A stretch of 20,665 nucleotides of DNA from an uncultured Flavonifractor sp. (lineage in GTDB: Bacteria; Bacillota; Clostridia; Oscillospirales; Oscillospiraceae), in contig CANDFO010000040.1 in NCBI GenBank assembly GCA_947384055.1, forward strand, positions 1 through 20,665, in the 5' to 3' direction. The position numbers and the translations under genes are program-made. The stretch's first letter is position 1. Every line of letters begins with the position of its first letter. Shown piece after piece: positions 4,940 to 13,013 of the stretch. Below the pieces are notes generated by a model. It worked only from the letters and a program-made list of their open reading frames with translations, made no database searches and was not told where the DNA came from.

Positions 4940-6607
4940 TTAGCGGACAGAGTGCGTAGACATGGAGTGATTCATCTTGCCGATAACAACCATCACGCCC
5001 ACAGTGGAGGCAATGGCAATCAGCAGGCAGATAATCTCCGGTACGAAGCTGATCAGGAAGCCGGTAAGTACGTAGTTTACAAAGGAGATGCCGGCCACGG
5101 TCAGGGCGTAGGGCAGCTGAGTGGCCACGTGGTTCAGATGGTAGCACTGAGCGCCGGAGGACGCCATGATGGTGGTATCGGAGATGGGAGAGCAGTGGTC
5201 GCCGCAGACCGCGCCGCCCAGGGTCGCGCCGATGCCGACCATGAGGATGGGCACTTCGTTCAGGGCCTCAGCGGTCAGGTTGTCGAAGCCGCCGGGGGTA
5301 AAGACTTCCAGCACAATGGGCAGCAGGATGCCGAAGGTGCCCCAGGAGGTGCCGGTGGCAAAGCCCAGGAAACAGGCGATCAGGAATACCACGGCGGGCA
5401 GCATGTTGTACAGGGAGCCGCTCATGGATTCCACGATGCCGGCCACGAACTCAGGCGCGCCCAGGCCGTACCGGGTGACGCCGCCGATGGTCCAGGCAAA
5501 GCACAGGATCAGGATAGCGGGGACCATCTGCTTAAAGCCCTCGGGCAGGCAGTCCATCAGCTCGGTAAACTTCATGGAGCGGCGAACCGCGAAGTAGATG
5601 AAGTTGATGATCAGGGCGATGCCGGAGCCGAAGGGCAGGCCGAAGAACGCGTCGGTGTTGGCGAACATGCCCAGAATGCCCTCGCCGCCGTTCAGATAGC
5701 CGGCATAGACCAGGCCGCCCACGCAGCCGATGATCAGGATGATTACGGGGATGACCAGGTCGATCACCTTGCCGTTGGGATTGAACTTCATCTCCTCCAC
5801 ACCGGCGAAGGGACGCTCGGGAGTGGTGTACAGGTCGCCCTTGACAGCGTTGTCCTCGTGGGTCTTCATGGGACCGTAGTCGATGTTCAGGGCGGTCATG
5901 ACGATGATAAAGACCATGGTCAGGATTGCGTAATAGTTGTAGGGGATCGCCCGCAGGAAGATCTGGAAGCCCAGCTCCTCATTGTTGATGACGCCGGTGA
6001 CGGCGGCAGCCCAGGAGGAAACGGGCATCATGATACATACGGGGGCCGCGGTAGCGTCGCACATGTAGGCCAGCTTTGCGCGGGAGATCTTGTGGCCGTC
6101 GGTGACGGGACGCATGACGTTGCCGGTGGTGAGGTTGTTGAAGTAGTCGTCCACGCCCAGAACGATGGCCAGAATAAAGGTGGCCCACAGAGCGCCGGAC
6201 TTGGACTTGATGTTGGCCACGGCCCAGTCGCCGTAGGCCTTGGAGCCGCCTGCCCGGATCATCAGGGCCACCATGGTGCCCAGGATGACCAGGAAGATCA
6301 GGATACCGGCGTTGCCGCCGATGTTGCCGCCCAGTTCGGTGACGAACAGGTTAAAAGCGTTGACGGGATTGAAATCCGCCTGGAGCAGGAAGCCGGCCAT
6401 AATGCCGATGAACAGGGACGAATAGACTTCCTTGGTGATCAGTGCGAGGACGATGGCGACCACAGGGGGCACCAGGGACCAGACTGTGCCGTAAAAACGG
6501 CTGACAGCTTCCCCATCCTCCGCCAGCGCGACGGTCATCATAATGGATGCCAGCGCGAACAGAGCGATGAGGATTTTGCCAAACTTTTTCATGCGAGCTG
6601 AGCTCAT
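4940..6607 (-). CDS. NhaC-family Na+/H+ antiporter
   Basis: A 555-residue polytopic membrane protein exchanging cations, probably Na+ for H+, across the cytoplasmic membrane; some family members instead move organic acids or amino acids. The first ~28 residues are signal-like (KILIALFALASIMMTVALA). Conserved segments are GVDDYFNNLTTGNVMRP (~151-167), DATAAPVCIMMPVSSWAAA (~184-202), GTSWGTFGILLP (419-430) and CGDHCSPISDTTI (468-480), typical of NhaC proteins. About 11-13 hydrophobic segments are visible. The ATG at 6607 is six bases after GGGAGGG. It is 145 bases downstream of niaR on the same strand but has its own promoter. The true substrate cannot be read from sequence. Confidence 0.85.
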   Translation of the reverse strand: MSSARMKKFGKILIALFALASIMMTVALAEDGEAVSRFYGTVWSLVPPVVAIVLALITKEVYSSLFIGIMAGFLLQADFNPVNAFNLFVTELGGNIGGNAGILIFLVILGTMVALMIRAGGSKAYGDWAVANIKSKSGALWATFILAIVLGVDDYFNNLTTGNVMRPVTDGHKISRAKLAYMCDATAAPVCIMMPVSSWAAAVTGVINNEELGFQIFLRAIPYNYYAILTMVFIIVMTALNIDYGPMKTHEDNAVKGDLYTTPERPFAGVEEMKFNPNGKVIDLVIPVIILIIGCVGGLVYAGYLNGGEGILGMFANTDAFFGLPFGSGIALIINFIYFAVRRSMKFTELMDCLPEGFKQMVPAILILCFAWTIGGVTRYGLGAPEFVAGIVESMSGSLYNMLPAVVFLIACFLGFATGTSWGTFGILLPIVLEVFTPGGFDNLTAEALNEVPILMVGIGATLGGAVCGDHCSPISDTTIMASSGAQCYHLNHVATQLPYALTVAGISFVNYVLTGFLISFVPEIICLLIAIASTVGVMVVIGKMNHSMSTHSVR

Positions 6608-6671
6608 TCATAGCCCTCCCTTATAAATTCCGAATCCAATAAAGCTCCCCAACCCAAAGGATTCTTGCTCT

Positions 6672-6700
6672 ATGATACACCATTATTCACAATTTGGCAA
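6672..6700 (-). promoter_or_regulatory. SigA-type promoter for the NhaC-family gene
   Basis: On the minus strand: TTGCCA (6700-6695), 17-base spacer, TATCAT (6677-6672), about 65 bases upstream of the start codon. The surrounding DNA (6660-6760) is markedly more A/T-rich than the rest of the window. Confidence 0.7.
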
Positions 6701-6752
6701 TACTTTTTCGGCAAATTTACTATAACATCAAATACTTTACCACATTGCATTA

Positions 6753-7274
6753 TTACATATTGAGCAAAAACCCCTGTGTTTCCAAGGCTTTTTGTACTTT
6801 TTGACAGGTGTCGCCGTCGGGACACCGTATGGTATGCAGGTGGATGCCTCCGGTAAGGTCGGACAGGGGTCTGGCGCCGTAGCGGGCCACCCGGTCCAGA
6901 AACGCCTCCACGTCGCCCCGGGTGCGCACCTGAAGCGCGCCGGAAATCTGACCGTAGACCGGGTGCTCCACAATCACGTCCAAGGCCTCCCCGCCGGCAT
7001 CCACAATGGCAAAGAGCTCCCGGCCCATCTCCTCCGGGGGATGGGCGCAGGCTGCCGTCCAGATGATCCCCGGCCCGCCCCGGCCCGCCACATATCCCCT
7101 GGGGGTGGCGGTGATGTCCGCCCCCGCCGCCCGCAGCAGGGCCACGTCCCCCACAATCACCTGACGGCTGACAGAAAAAGTCCCGGCCAGGGCGGAAGCG
7201 CTGACAGGCTCGCCGCTCTGCTGGAGCAGGGCGGCGATCCGGCGGCGGCGCTCCCCGGCGGTCAGTGCAGACAT
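6753..7274 (-). CDS. niaR: Niacin-responsive transcriptional repressor NiaR (3H domain)
   Basis: 173 residues. The N-terminal winged helix (~8-60, VSASALAGTFSVSRQVIVGDVALLRAAG) binds DNA. The C-terminal 3H domain (~75-170) carries the metal-ligand pattern of the family: His78, Glu86, His145 and His147, plus EHPVYGQI and GGIHLHTIRCPD. These positions agree with the nickel ligands of the Thermotoga homologue (His79, Glu87, His144, His146, from memory). NiaR family members repress NAD biosynthesis or niacin uptake genes when nicotinic acid is present. No nad or niaP gene is adjacent in this window, so targets lie elsewhere or include the neighbouring transporter. The ATG at 7274 is nine bases after GAGGAGG. 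It is divergent from the YheO-family gene. Confidence 0.9.
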   Translation of the reverse strand: MSALTAGERRRRIAALLQQSGEPVSASALAGTFSVSRQVIVGDVALLRAAGADITATPRGYVAGRGGPGIIWTAACAHPPEEMGRELFAIVDAGGEALDVIVEHPVYGQISGALQVRTRGDVEAFLDRVARYGARPLSDLTGGIHLHTIRCPDGDTCQKVQKALETQGFLLNM

Positions 7275-7358
7275 AGGGCATTTCCTCCTCCCGGCGGCCT
7301 GCCCAGGCCGAAAGCCCGGACACCTGAACCGTATCTCTGATCTCTTTCAAGTTGTTTG

Positions 7359-7387
7359 ATTATAGCACGCCGCCTTCCCCGTGTAAA
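7359..7387 (-). promoter_or_regulatory. SigA-type promoter for niaR
   Basis: On the minus strand: TTTACA (7387-7382), 17-base spacer, TATAAT (7364-7359), preceded by TGC in the extended -10 position. A strong match. The leader to niaR is ~80 bases. Confidence 0.75.
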
Positions 7388-7465
7388 TACCCGAAGCTCG
7401 GCGTCGGCCTCGCAAAGGAAAAATCTTCCTGGAATCCTTATCTGCAATTTACCGCTTTCCCTCCC

Positions 7466-7494
7466 TTGCTTTTTTTGTCCAGACATAGTAAAAT
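7466..7494 (+). promoter_or_regulatory. SigA-type promoter for the YheO-family regulator
   Basis: TTGCTT (7466-7471), 17-base spacer, TAAAAT (7489-7494), 33 bases before the start codon. Confidence 0.6.
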
Positions 7495-7527
7495 GGGGAA
7501 CATACAAACAGTTGGAGGAGGGCCGTC

Positions 7528-8163
7528 ATGGACCGGGATGAGGCATTTGAATTTCTCGACCGCACCGCCCGGGGCATTGCGGAGATGTTCGGCTCCTCCT
7601 GCGAGACGCTGGTCCACGATATGGGGGACCCCAGCCATCCGATTCTGGCGATCTACAACGGACATGTCTCCGGGCGGGAAGTGGGCTCCACCATGGACAT
7701 TCTGGGCAGCGTCCGGGAGCTGGACCAAAACGCCTTGGTGACGGACTTCGTCAACCTCTACGCCACCACCCCCTCCGGCCAGCAGGTGAAAAGCAGCACG
7801 TTTCACCTCATCGGCGAGGGCTTCAATCTGGCGCTGGGCATCAATTTTGACTACTCCTCTTTGGTCTATGCCAACCGTATTTTAGTGGATCTCATGAGCG
7901 CCCAGGCCGATCTTCAAAGCGCCATGTGGCGGGGCGGGGAGAGCGCGCTGAAAGATCTGCTGGATGAGTGCATTGCCGCCGTGGGAAAGCCGGTAAGCGC
8001 CCTCAACAAGCGGGACCGGATGAAAATTATTGCCCTGCTGGACCAGAAAAACGCCTTCTCTTATCGAAAATCCGTGCCCTTTGTCGCCAAGCGCCTCCAG
8101 GTGTCCCGGTACACCGTCTACAAATATTTGGGGGAGCTTACCGGCGGTGAGGAGAGCCTTTGA
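7528..8163 (+). CDS. YheO/DauR-family transcriptional regulator (PAS-like + HTH)
   Basis: 211 residues in the two-part layout of the YheO family: an N-terminal PAS-like ligand domain (~8-120; SCETLVHDMGDPSHPILAIYNGHVSGREVGS, then FHLIGEGFNLALGINFDYS) and a C-terminal helix-turn-helix (~150-205; KNAFSYRKSVPFVAKRLQVSRYTVYKYL). Characterised relatives such as DauR control amino-acid catabolism genes; the ligand here is unknown. GGAGGAGG lies six bases before the ATG. It faces away from niaR and lies 315 bases upstream of a dipeptidase gene in the same direction, which could be its target, though a hairpin between them suggests separate transcripts. Confidence 0.85.
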   Translation: MDRDEAFEFLDRTARGIAEMFGSSCETLVHDMGDPSHPILAIYNGHVSGREVGSTMDILGSVRELDQNALVTDFVNLYATTPSGQQVKSSTFHLIGEGFNLALGINFDYSSLVYANRILVDLMSAQADLQSAMWRGGESALKDLLDECIAAVGKPVSALNKRDRMKIIALLDQKNAFSYRKSVPFVAKRLQVSRYTVYKYLGELTGGEESL

Positions 8164-8186
8164 ATCATAACGCCGGGAAACCGCTG

Positions 8187-8242
8187 GATTCCGGAAAGAA
8201 GCACAGTATATTGTGCTTTTCTTGTCTATGATATCCGGAATC
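8187..8242 (+). terminator. Nested hairpin terminator after the YheO-family gene
   Basis: The inner stem AAGCACA/TGTGCTT (8199-8218) is followed by TTCTTGTC. The outer arms GATTCCGGA/TCCGGAATC (8187-8195, 8234-8242) enclose it. Confidence 0.7.
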
Positions 8243-8478
8243 TAAAATTGCGCCCTGAGACGATACCGCAGAACCGCCGGGCAGCCGTTTCCAAACGCAC
8301 CATAAGCGCCCGGGACAACGGGAGCGCTGCCGCCTGCATGGGGCGGGGCGGCCCTTTCCCTCTCCCCCTTTGCGAATTTTTGCCCCTTTTCGCCGCCGGA
8401 GGCTGAACCGCTCATGCCCCGGCAGGGGCAGCTATGAAAAACCACCATTCTATATATTTAATGAGGAGGCCCTTTATT
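8243..8478 (+). other. Leader region of the dipeptidase gene, no gene seen
   Basis: The stretch is GC-rich with a pyrimidine-rich run near 8353-8375. A 6-bp hairpin, TGCCCC-GGCA-GGGGCA, lies at 8415-8430. No convincing SigA promoter was found. An in-frame ATG at 8434 opens a 15-codon extension of the dipeptidase frame but is not preferred. Confidence 0.4.
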
Positions 8479-9888
8479 GTGGAGATAAAAGACCGTATTA
8501 ACGCCTATTTTGACGACTCCGCCCGCCGGAGGGACCTGGTCAGCTTCACCTCCCGCCTGGTGCGCATCCGCAGTGTCCGCGAGGACCCACAGCCGGGGAT
8601 GCCCTATGGCCCGGGACCTGCCGCCGCCCTGACGGAGGCGCTGAACATCAGCCGGGAGCTGGGCTTTGCCGTCCGGAATTATGACAACTACGTGGGCACT
8701 GCCGACCTGAACGGCCATGACACCTGCCTGCATATTTTAGGCCATCTGGACGTAGTGGGCGAGGGCACCGGCTGGACTGTCACCGGGCCTTATGAACCCC
8801 TGGAGGCAGACGGTATGCTCTATGGCCGGGGAACCGGCGACGACAAGGGCCCCGTGGTCTGTGCGCTTCTGGCCATGAAAGCGGTTCAGGATCTGGGCGT
8901 TCCCCTGAAATCCAACGTGCGTCTGATCATGGGCACGGATGAGGAGAGCGGCTCCTCCGACCTGGAGTATTATTACGCCAGAGAACCCTATGCCCCCTGC
9001 GCCTTTACTCCCGACGCCAATTTCCCCGTAATCAATATTGAAAAGGGCCGCTACCACCCCTGCTTTACCAAAACCTGGGCGGCGGAGACGGCAGTACCCA
9101 GAGTCAAAGCGCTCCACGGGGGGTTCCGCGTCAACGTGCTTCCCGCCGAGGCCCAGTGTCTGCTCACCGGGCTCACCGCCCAGGAGGTCCAGCCCCTCTG
9201 CAGCCGGGCCGCCGCGGAGACCGGCGTCGCCTTTACCCTGGAGGAGGAAGGCGCGGATCTGCGCATCTCCGCCCAGGGCAAGGGGGCCCACGCCTCTCTG
9301 CCCGAGGACGGGAACAACGGCATTACCGCCCTGCTCCACCTGCTGTCCTCCCTTCCCCTGGCCCCCTGTGAGAGCACGGAGGCCCTGCGCGCCCTGCACA
9401 CCCTCTTCCCCCACGGGGACAGCGCCGGAAACGCCCTGGGCATCGCCCAGGCCGACCAGCTGTCCGGCCCCCTGACGGTATGCTTCTCCCTGCTGGAGCT
9501 GAACGGGACCGGCCTGTCCGGGCAGTTCGACTGCCGGGCCTCCCTGTGCGCCAATGAGGACAATTGTAAAGCCGTCACCGAGGCCGCCTTTGCCAAATTC
9601 GGCTTTACGGCGGAGGGCGGCATGGAGCCCGGCCACCATACCCCCGCCGGTAGTCCCTTCATTCAGACTCTGCTGCACTGTTATGAGCAGTACACCGGCC
9701 AAAAGGGGGAGTGCCTGGCCATCGGAGGGGGCACCTACGTCCACCATATCCCCGGCGGTGTGGCCTTCGGCTGCGACTTCCCCGGCTTCAACGGCAACAT
9801 GCACGGCGCCAACGAGTTTGTCCGCATCGACGACCTGCTCACCGCCTGCAAAATCTTTACCCAGGCCATCATCGACCTGTGCACCTGA
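8479..9888 (+). CDS. M20 family metallodipeptidase, PepV-like
   Basis: 469 residues, the size of PepV (~469). It cleaves dipeptides using two zinc ions in the cytoplasm. The metal and catalytic residues line up with PepV with a small offset: His89 (GHLDVVG), Asp121 (GDDKGP), Glu155/Glu156 (GTDEESGSSD), Asp179 (TPDANFPV) and His442 (MHGANE). A GGGTYVHH segment lies at ~416-423. The GTG at 8479 was chosen because GAGGAGG is nine bases upstream and the N-terminus then matches the family; ATG 8434 would add 15 residues and place this ribosome site inside the gene. It is preceded by a possible regulator and followed at 105 bases by a lipoprotein gene. No signal peptide is seen. Confidence 0.9.
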   Translation: MEIKDRINAYFDDSARRRDLVSFTSRLVRIRSVREDPQPGMPYGPGPAAALTEALNISRELGFAVRNYDNYVGTADLNGHDTCLHILGHLDVVGEGTGWTVTGPYEPLEADGMLYGRGTGDDKGPVVCALLAMKAVQDLGVPLKSNVRLIMGTDEESGSSDLEYYYAREPYAPCAFTPDANFPVINIEKGRYHPCFTKTWAAETAVPRVKALHGGFRVNVLPAEAQCLLTGLTAQEVQPLCSRAAAETGVAFTLEEEGADLRISAQGKGAHASLPEDGNNGITALLHLLSSLPLAPCESTEALRALHTLFPHGDSAGNALGIAQADQLSGPLTVCFSLLELNGTGLSGQFDCRASLCANEDNCKAVTEAAFAKFGFTAEGGMEPGHHTPAGSPFIQTLLHCYEQYTGQKGECLAIGGGTYVHHIPGGVAFGCDFPGFNGNMHGANEFVRIDDLLTACKIFTQAIIDLCT

Positions 9889-9889
9889 G

Positions 9890-9920
9890 GCGCGGCGGCT
9901 TTTCCGGTGCAAGGCCGCGC
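9890..9920. terminator. Weak hairpin after the dipeptidase gene
   Basis: GCGCGGC (9890-9896) pairs with GCCGCGC (9914-9920) around a 17-base loop, without a T-run. It may reduce but probably does not block read-through to the lipoprotein gene. Confidence 0.3.
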
Positions 9921-9993
9921 GGCATTCCGGTTTGTTCCCGCGCCTCCGGGTGCGTGTACAAATAAAAAAATAAATGAAAGAGGAGAGATTGTA

Positions 9994-10722
9994 ATGCAGC
10001 AATTCTGGAAGCGTACCCTTGCCGCCATCCTGACGTTGGGCCTGGCGGTCTCCCTGTCCGCCTGCGGCGGCGGTTTGAGCAGCTTTGACGCCACCAAATA
10101 TGTAAAGGGCATCCTGGACGAAAACTATCTGGGCCAGTATGACGACGATTTCCTGGAGATGGTCAACGCCACCGAGAGCGAGGCCGAGGAGATCTATCTC
10201 AGCAACCTGGAGCAGGAAGCAAATTATTTTGCCTCCGTCTTCGAGATTGAGGATATGTCCGGCGATACGCTGGATACCACCATGGAGCTTTACCGCAAGA
10301 TCTACTCCATGTCCAAATTCACCGTAGACCCGGCCACCAAGGTAGACGACAGCACATTCTCCGTCAAAGTCACCGTAGAGCCCATCGACATCTTCCACCT
10401 GGTGGCCGAAGAGCTCAATTCCGACAACCCCACCTCCCCCGCCGTTAAAGCTTTCCATGAGACCTATCTGCAGCAGGACATCCAGTCCATGACCCAGGAT
10501 GAGTACGACCAGTTTATGGCCAAGTACGAGGCAGACTTTGAAAATGACTGGACCGCAATGGTGCTGGCCTTGGTGCAGGAGAAGCTGGACGACCCCGGTG
10601 TGGGATATCTGGATGCCACGACTCTGATGGTCCAGGTGGCAAAGGATTCCGACGGTGTGTGGGGCATTCCCGACAACGATTTCCAGAACCTGGACTGGCT
10701 GATTATTGATTATAACTTCTGA
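9994..10722 (+). CDS. Unassigned secreted lipoprotein
   Basis: 242 residues, family not recognised. The N-terminus is a lipoprotein signal peptide (KRTLAAILTLGLAVSLSA) with lipidated Cys at 24 followed by GGG. The mature part is acidic and largely helical, with many Glu/Asp/Tyr (ATKYVKGILDENYLGQYDDDF, EAEEIYLSNLEQEANYF), then a strand-rich region (STFSVKVTVEPIDIF), a helical segment (QQDIQSMTQDEYDQFMAKYEADFENDW) and a closing WGIPDNDFQNLDWLIIDYNF. This pattern resembles extracytoplasmic lipoproteins of unknown function common in Clostridia. AGGAG is placed eight bases before the ATG. Only a weak promoter candidate was found (TTGTTC, 19 bases, TACAAA near 9932-9962), so it may be co-transcribed with the dipeptidase gene. 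Confidence 0.85.
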   Translation: MQQFWKRTLAAILTLGLAVSLSACGGGLSSFDATKYVKGILDENYLGQYDDDFLEMVNATESEAEEIYLSNLEQEANYFASVFEIEDMSGDTLDTTMELYRKIYSMSKFTVDPATKVDDSTFSVKVTVEPIDIFHLVAEELNSDNPTSPAVKAFHETYLQQDIQSMTQDEYDQFMAKYEADFENDWTAMVLALVQEKLDDPGVGYLDATTLMVQVAKDSDGVWGIPDNDFQNLDWLIIDYNF

Positions 10723-10761
10723 TCCCCCTGCCTCCGGTTCTGAAAAATCCCTGCTACATAA

Positions 10762-10795
10762 GAGCGCTGGCCGCGATTTGCCGCGGCCAGCGCTC
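10762..10795. terminator. Perfect 14-bp hairpin on the left of R3
   Basis: GAGCGCTGGCCGCG pairs perfectly with CGCGGCCAGCGCTC around ATTTGC. CAG and then R3 follow at once, with no T-run. Confidence 0.65.
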
Positions 10796-10997
10796 AGCTT
10801 GTCGAAAAAGGCCAAAGGCCTTTTTCGACAAAAGGGATACGGCTTGCCGCGCGCGCCCTTTGGTCACACTTGCAGGCCGAGAAGTGTCATTTTCGAGGCA
10901 CATGTCCCCGAAAATGACTGATTTTGACTTTATTTTGCCGCCCGAGGACGGCAAAACTCTGTGAGACTTTCCCGTGGGGGACGTTTTTCGACAGAAT
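10795..10997 (+). repeat. Repeat R3, ~200-bp palindromic element
   Basis: Begins CAGCTTGTCGAAAAAGG and ends TTTTTCGACAGAATG. The first hairpin, GTCGAAAAAGGCC/GGCCTTTTTCGAC with loop AAA, is a perfect 13 bp. It lies in the convergent junction between the lipoprotein gene and pyrG, oriented like the lipoprotein gene. Near-identical hairpins in inverted orientation flank it. Confidence 0.9.
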
Positions 10998-11034
10998 GAG
11001 CGCTGGCTGCGGCAAACTGCGGCCAGCGCTCATT
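10995..11034. terminator. Hairpin on the right of R3, downstream of pyrG
   Basis: AATGAGCGCTGGC pairs with GCCAGCGCTCATT, extended inward by wobble pairs, and is followed by TTA. As a reverse complement it differs from the hairpin at 10762-10795 at three of 34 positions. It may terminate pyrG transcripts from the other side. Confidence 0.65.
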
Positions 11035-11155
11035 TATGGATATAGCTGGAACCTGTCTATAAAACCGGCAGCGTCTTTGTAAAGCCGCCGCAGGAGGCCG
11101 TACCAAAGTCACTTGGCGCTCCGCGCAGGGAGAGAGCACCGCGGACCATGCCCGC

Positions 11156-12772
11156 TCAGGCGCCGCGGCATCCCGCCTGCCAGAGCTTCGCCGCCCGGAC
11201 AAAGTCCCGGAACAGCGGGTGCGCCTTGTTGGGGCGGGACTTAAATTCCGGGTGGAACTGCACGCCCACAAACCAGGGATGGTCCGGCAGCTCCACCGCC
11301 TCTACCAGCGTGCCGTCAGGGGACAGGCCCGCCAGGATCAGTCCGCGGCCGGTGAGGAGCTCCCGGTATTCATTGTTGAACTCATAGCGGTGGCGGTGGC
11401 GTTCGCTGACCTCCGCAGTTTTATAGGCCGCGGCCAGATGGACCGACTCCGCCGTCAGACGGCAAGGACAGGCCCCCAGGCGCATGGTGCCCCCCTTGGC
11501 GGAGAGTCCCCGCTGGCCGGGCATCAGGTCGATGACCGGATGGAAGGTGTCGGCCAGCTCGCTGGAGTGGGCGTCCGTCAGCCCCGCCCTGTGGCGGGCA
11601 AATTCCACCACGGCCATCTGCATCCCCAGGCAGATGCCGAAAAAGGGGATCTTCCGCTCTCTGGCGTACCGGACGGCGGCGATCATCCCCTCCGCCCCCC
11701 GGTCCCCAAAGCCGCCGGGCACCAGTATGCCGCCGCAGCCGCTTAAAAGCCGCTCCGCATTTTCCCAGGTGACGGTTTCAGAGTCCACCCAGCGTATATC
11801 CACCTGCACATCGTTTTCAATTCCCCCGTGGGTCAGGGCCTCCGTTACGGAGAGATAGGCGTCGTGCAGGGCAGTGTACTTGCCCACCAGGGCAATTTCC
11901 ACCCGTTCCCGGGTCTCCTTGGCCCGACGAACCATGGCGTACCAGTCCGCCAGGGCCGGCGGCGGGCAGCGGAGGTCCAGCCGCCGGCACACCACATCAG
12001 ACAGCCCCTCCTCCTCCAGCAGCAGGGGAACCTCGTAGAGGATGGAGGCGGTGAGGTTGGGAATCACGTTTTCCGGCGGGATGTTGCAGAACAGGGAAAT
12101 CTTGTGGAGGATCTCCTGGGGCACCGGCCGGTCACAGCGGGCCATGATCACATCCGGCTGAATCCCCAGGGACAGCAGCTCCTTGGCCGAGTGCTGGGTG
12201 GGCTTGCTCTTCAGCTCGCCGGAGCCGGGTATGCTGACGACCAGGGACACATGGATGTACATGACGTTTTGACGCCCTACCTCGGCGGCCACCTGACGGA
12301 TGGCCTCCAGGAAGGGCTGGGACTCGATGTCCCCCACCGTGCCGCCGATTTCAGTGATGACCACATCGGCGCCCCGCTCCCGGCCTACCCGGTAGATGCG
12401 GCGCTTAATCTCCTCGGTGATATGGGGAATCACCTGGATGGTGCCCCCTAGGTAGGCCCCTTCCCGCTCCCGGCTGAGCACAGACCAGTACACCTTGCCG
12501 GAGGTTACAGAGGAATGGACCGTGAGGTTTTCGTCGGTAAAGCGCTCATAGTGTCCCAGGTCCAGGTCAGTCTCCGCCCCGTCGTCGGTGACAAAAACCT
12601 CCCCGTGCTGATAGGGACTCATCGTACCCGGGTCCACATTTAAATAGGGGTCAAATTTCTGGAGGGCCACGTTCAGCCCCCTGGCTTTCAGCAGACGCCC
12701 CAGGGACGCCGCCGTAATTCCCTTGCCCAAGCCGGAGACTACCCCTCCGGTTACAAAAATATATTTTGCCAT
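11156..12772 (-). CDS. pyrG: CTP synthase
   Basis: 538 residues, typical for the family. It converts UTP to CTP with ATP and glutamine. The synthetase domain opens with KYIFVTGGVVSGLGKGITAAS (P-loop, ~3-23), then KFDPYLNVDPGTMSPYQHGEVFVTDDGAETDLDLGHYERF. The glutamine amidotransferase domain has Cys381 (GICLGMQ), His507 and Glu509 (VQFHPEF), giving a complete catalytic triad. The start at 12772 (MAKYIF) is preferred over ATG 12802 because GGGAG lies nine bases before it and the family begins here. The leader holds a short hairpin (GGGACA-AGGAA-TGTCCC, 12796-12812), but no obvious pyrimidine-sensing initiation sequence was identified. It is transcribed alone and divergent from the flavodoxin gene. 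Confidence 0.97.
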   Translation of the reverse strand: MAKYIFVTGGVVSGLGKGITAASLGRLLKARGLNVALQKFDPYLNVDPGTMSPYQHGEVFVTDDGAETDLDLGHYERFTDENLTVHSSVTSGKVYWSVLSREREGAYLGGTIQVIPHITEEIKRRIYRVGRERGADVVITEIGGTVGDIESQPFLEAIRQVAAEVGRQNVMYIHVSLVVSIPGSGELKSKPTQHSAKELLSLGIQPDVIMARCDRPVPQEILHKISLFCNIPPENVIPNLTASILYEVPLLLEEEGLSDVVCRRLDLRCPPPALADWYAMVRRAKETRERVEIALVGKYTALHDAYLSVTEALTHGGIENDVQVDIRWVDSETVTWENAERLLSGCGGILVPGGFGDRGAEGMIAAVRYARERKIPFFGICLGMQMAVVEFARHRAGLTDAHSSELADTFHPVIDLMPGQRGLSAKGGTMRLGACPCRLTAESVHLAAAYKTAEVSERHRHRYEFNNEYRELLTGRGLILAGLSPDGTLVEAVELPDHPWFVGVQFHPEFKSRPNKAHPLFRDFVRAAKLWQAGCRGA

Positions 12773-12859
12773 CTGCTCACACTCCCGGTGCAGGTGGGAC
12801 ATTCCTTGTCCCGGGACCCCATTGCCGCGGCACTCTGCCGCCCTGCAAAATTTGGCTCT

Positions 12860-12888
12860 ATTTTACTGCAACGGGTTTGAGGCGTCAA
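12860..12888 (-). promoter_or_regulatory. SigA-type promoter for pyrG
   Basis: On the minus strand: TTGACG (12888-12883), 17-base spacer, TAAAAT (12865-12860). The leader to pyrG is ~80 bases. Confidence 0.75.
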
Positions 12889-12931
12889 GAGTTTTCGCCG
12901 GGGTCCCATCCTGCCGCGGCCGCCGCTTGAT

Positions 12932-12960
12932 TTGACATTTCGCGCGGCATTATATATAAT
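12932..12960 (+). promoter_or_regulatory. Perfect-consensus SigA promoter for the flavodoxin gene
   Basis: TTGACA (12932-12937), 17-base spacer, TATAAT (12955-12960): an exact consensus match with optimal spacing. No obvious operator overlaps it. Confidence 0.85.
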
Positions 12961-13013
12961 GAAACAGCTGTTTAAAAGCAGAGAGTTCAGGTTTTGAAAC
13001 GGAGGCACAGGTT

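Noticed and set aside
4919..6601. 560-codon open frame on the plus strand opposite the NhaC-family gene
   Set aside because: Its product is an implausible His/Gly/Asp/Gln-rich sequence antisense to a clear membrane protein; it is a shadow of biased codon use.
8737..10815. 692-codon minus-strand open frame opposite the dipeptidase and lipoprotein genes
   Set aside because: It spans two well-supported genes and an intergenic gap, is low complexity and has no recognisable motif.
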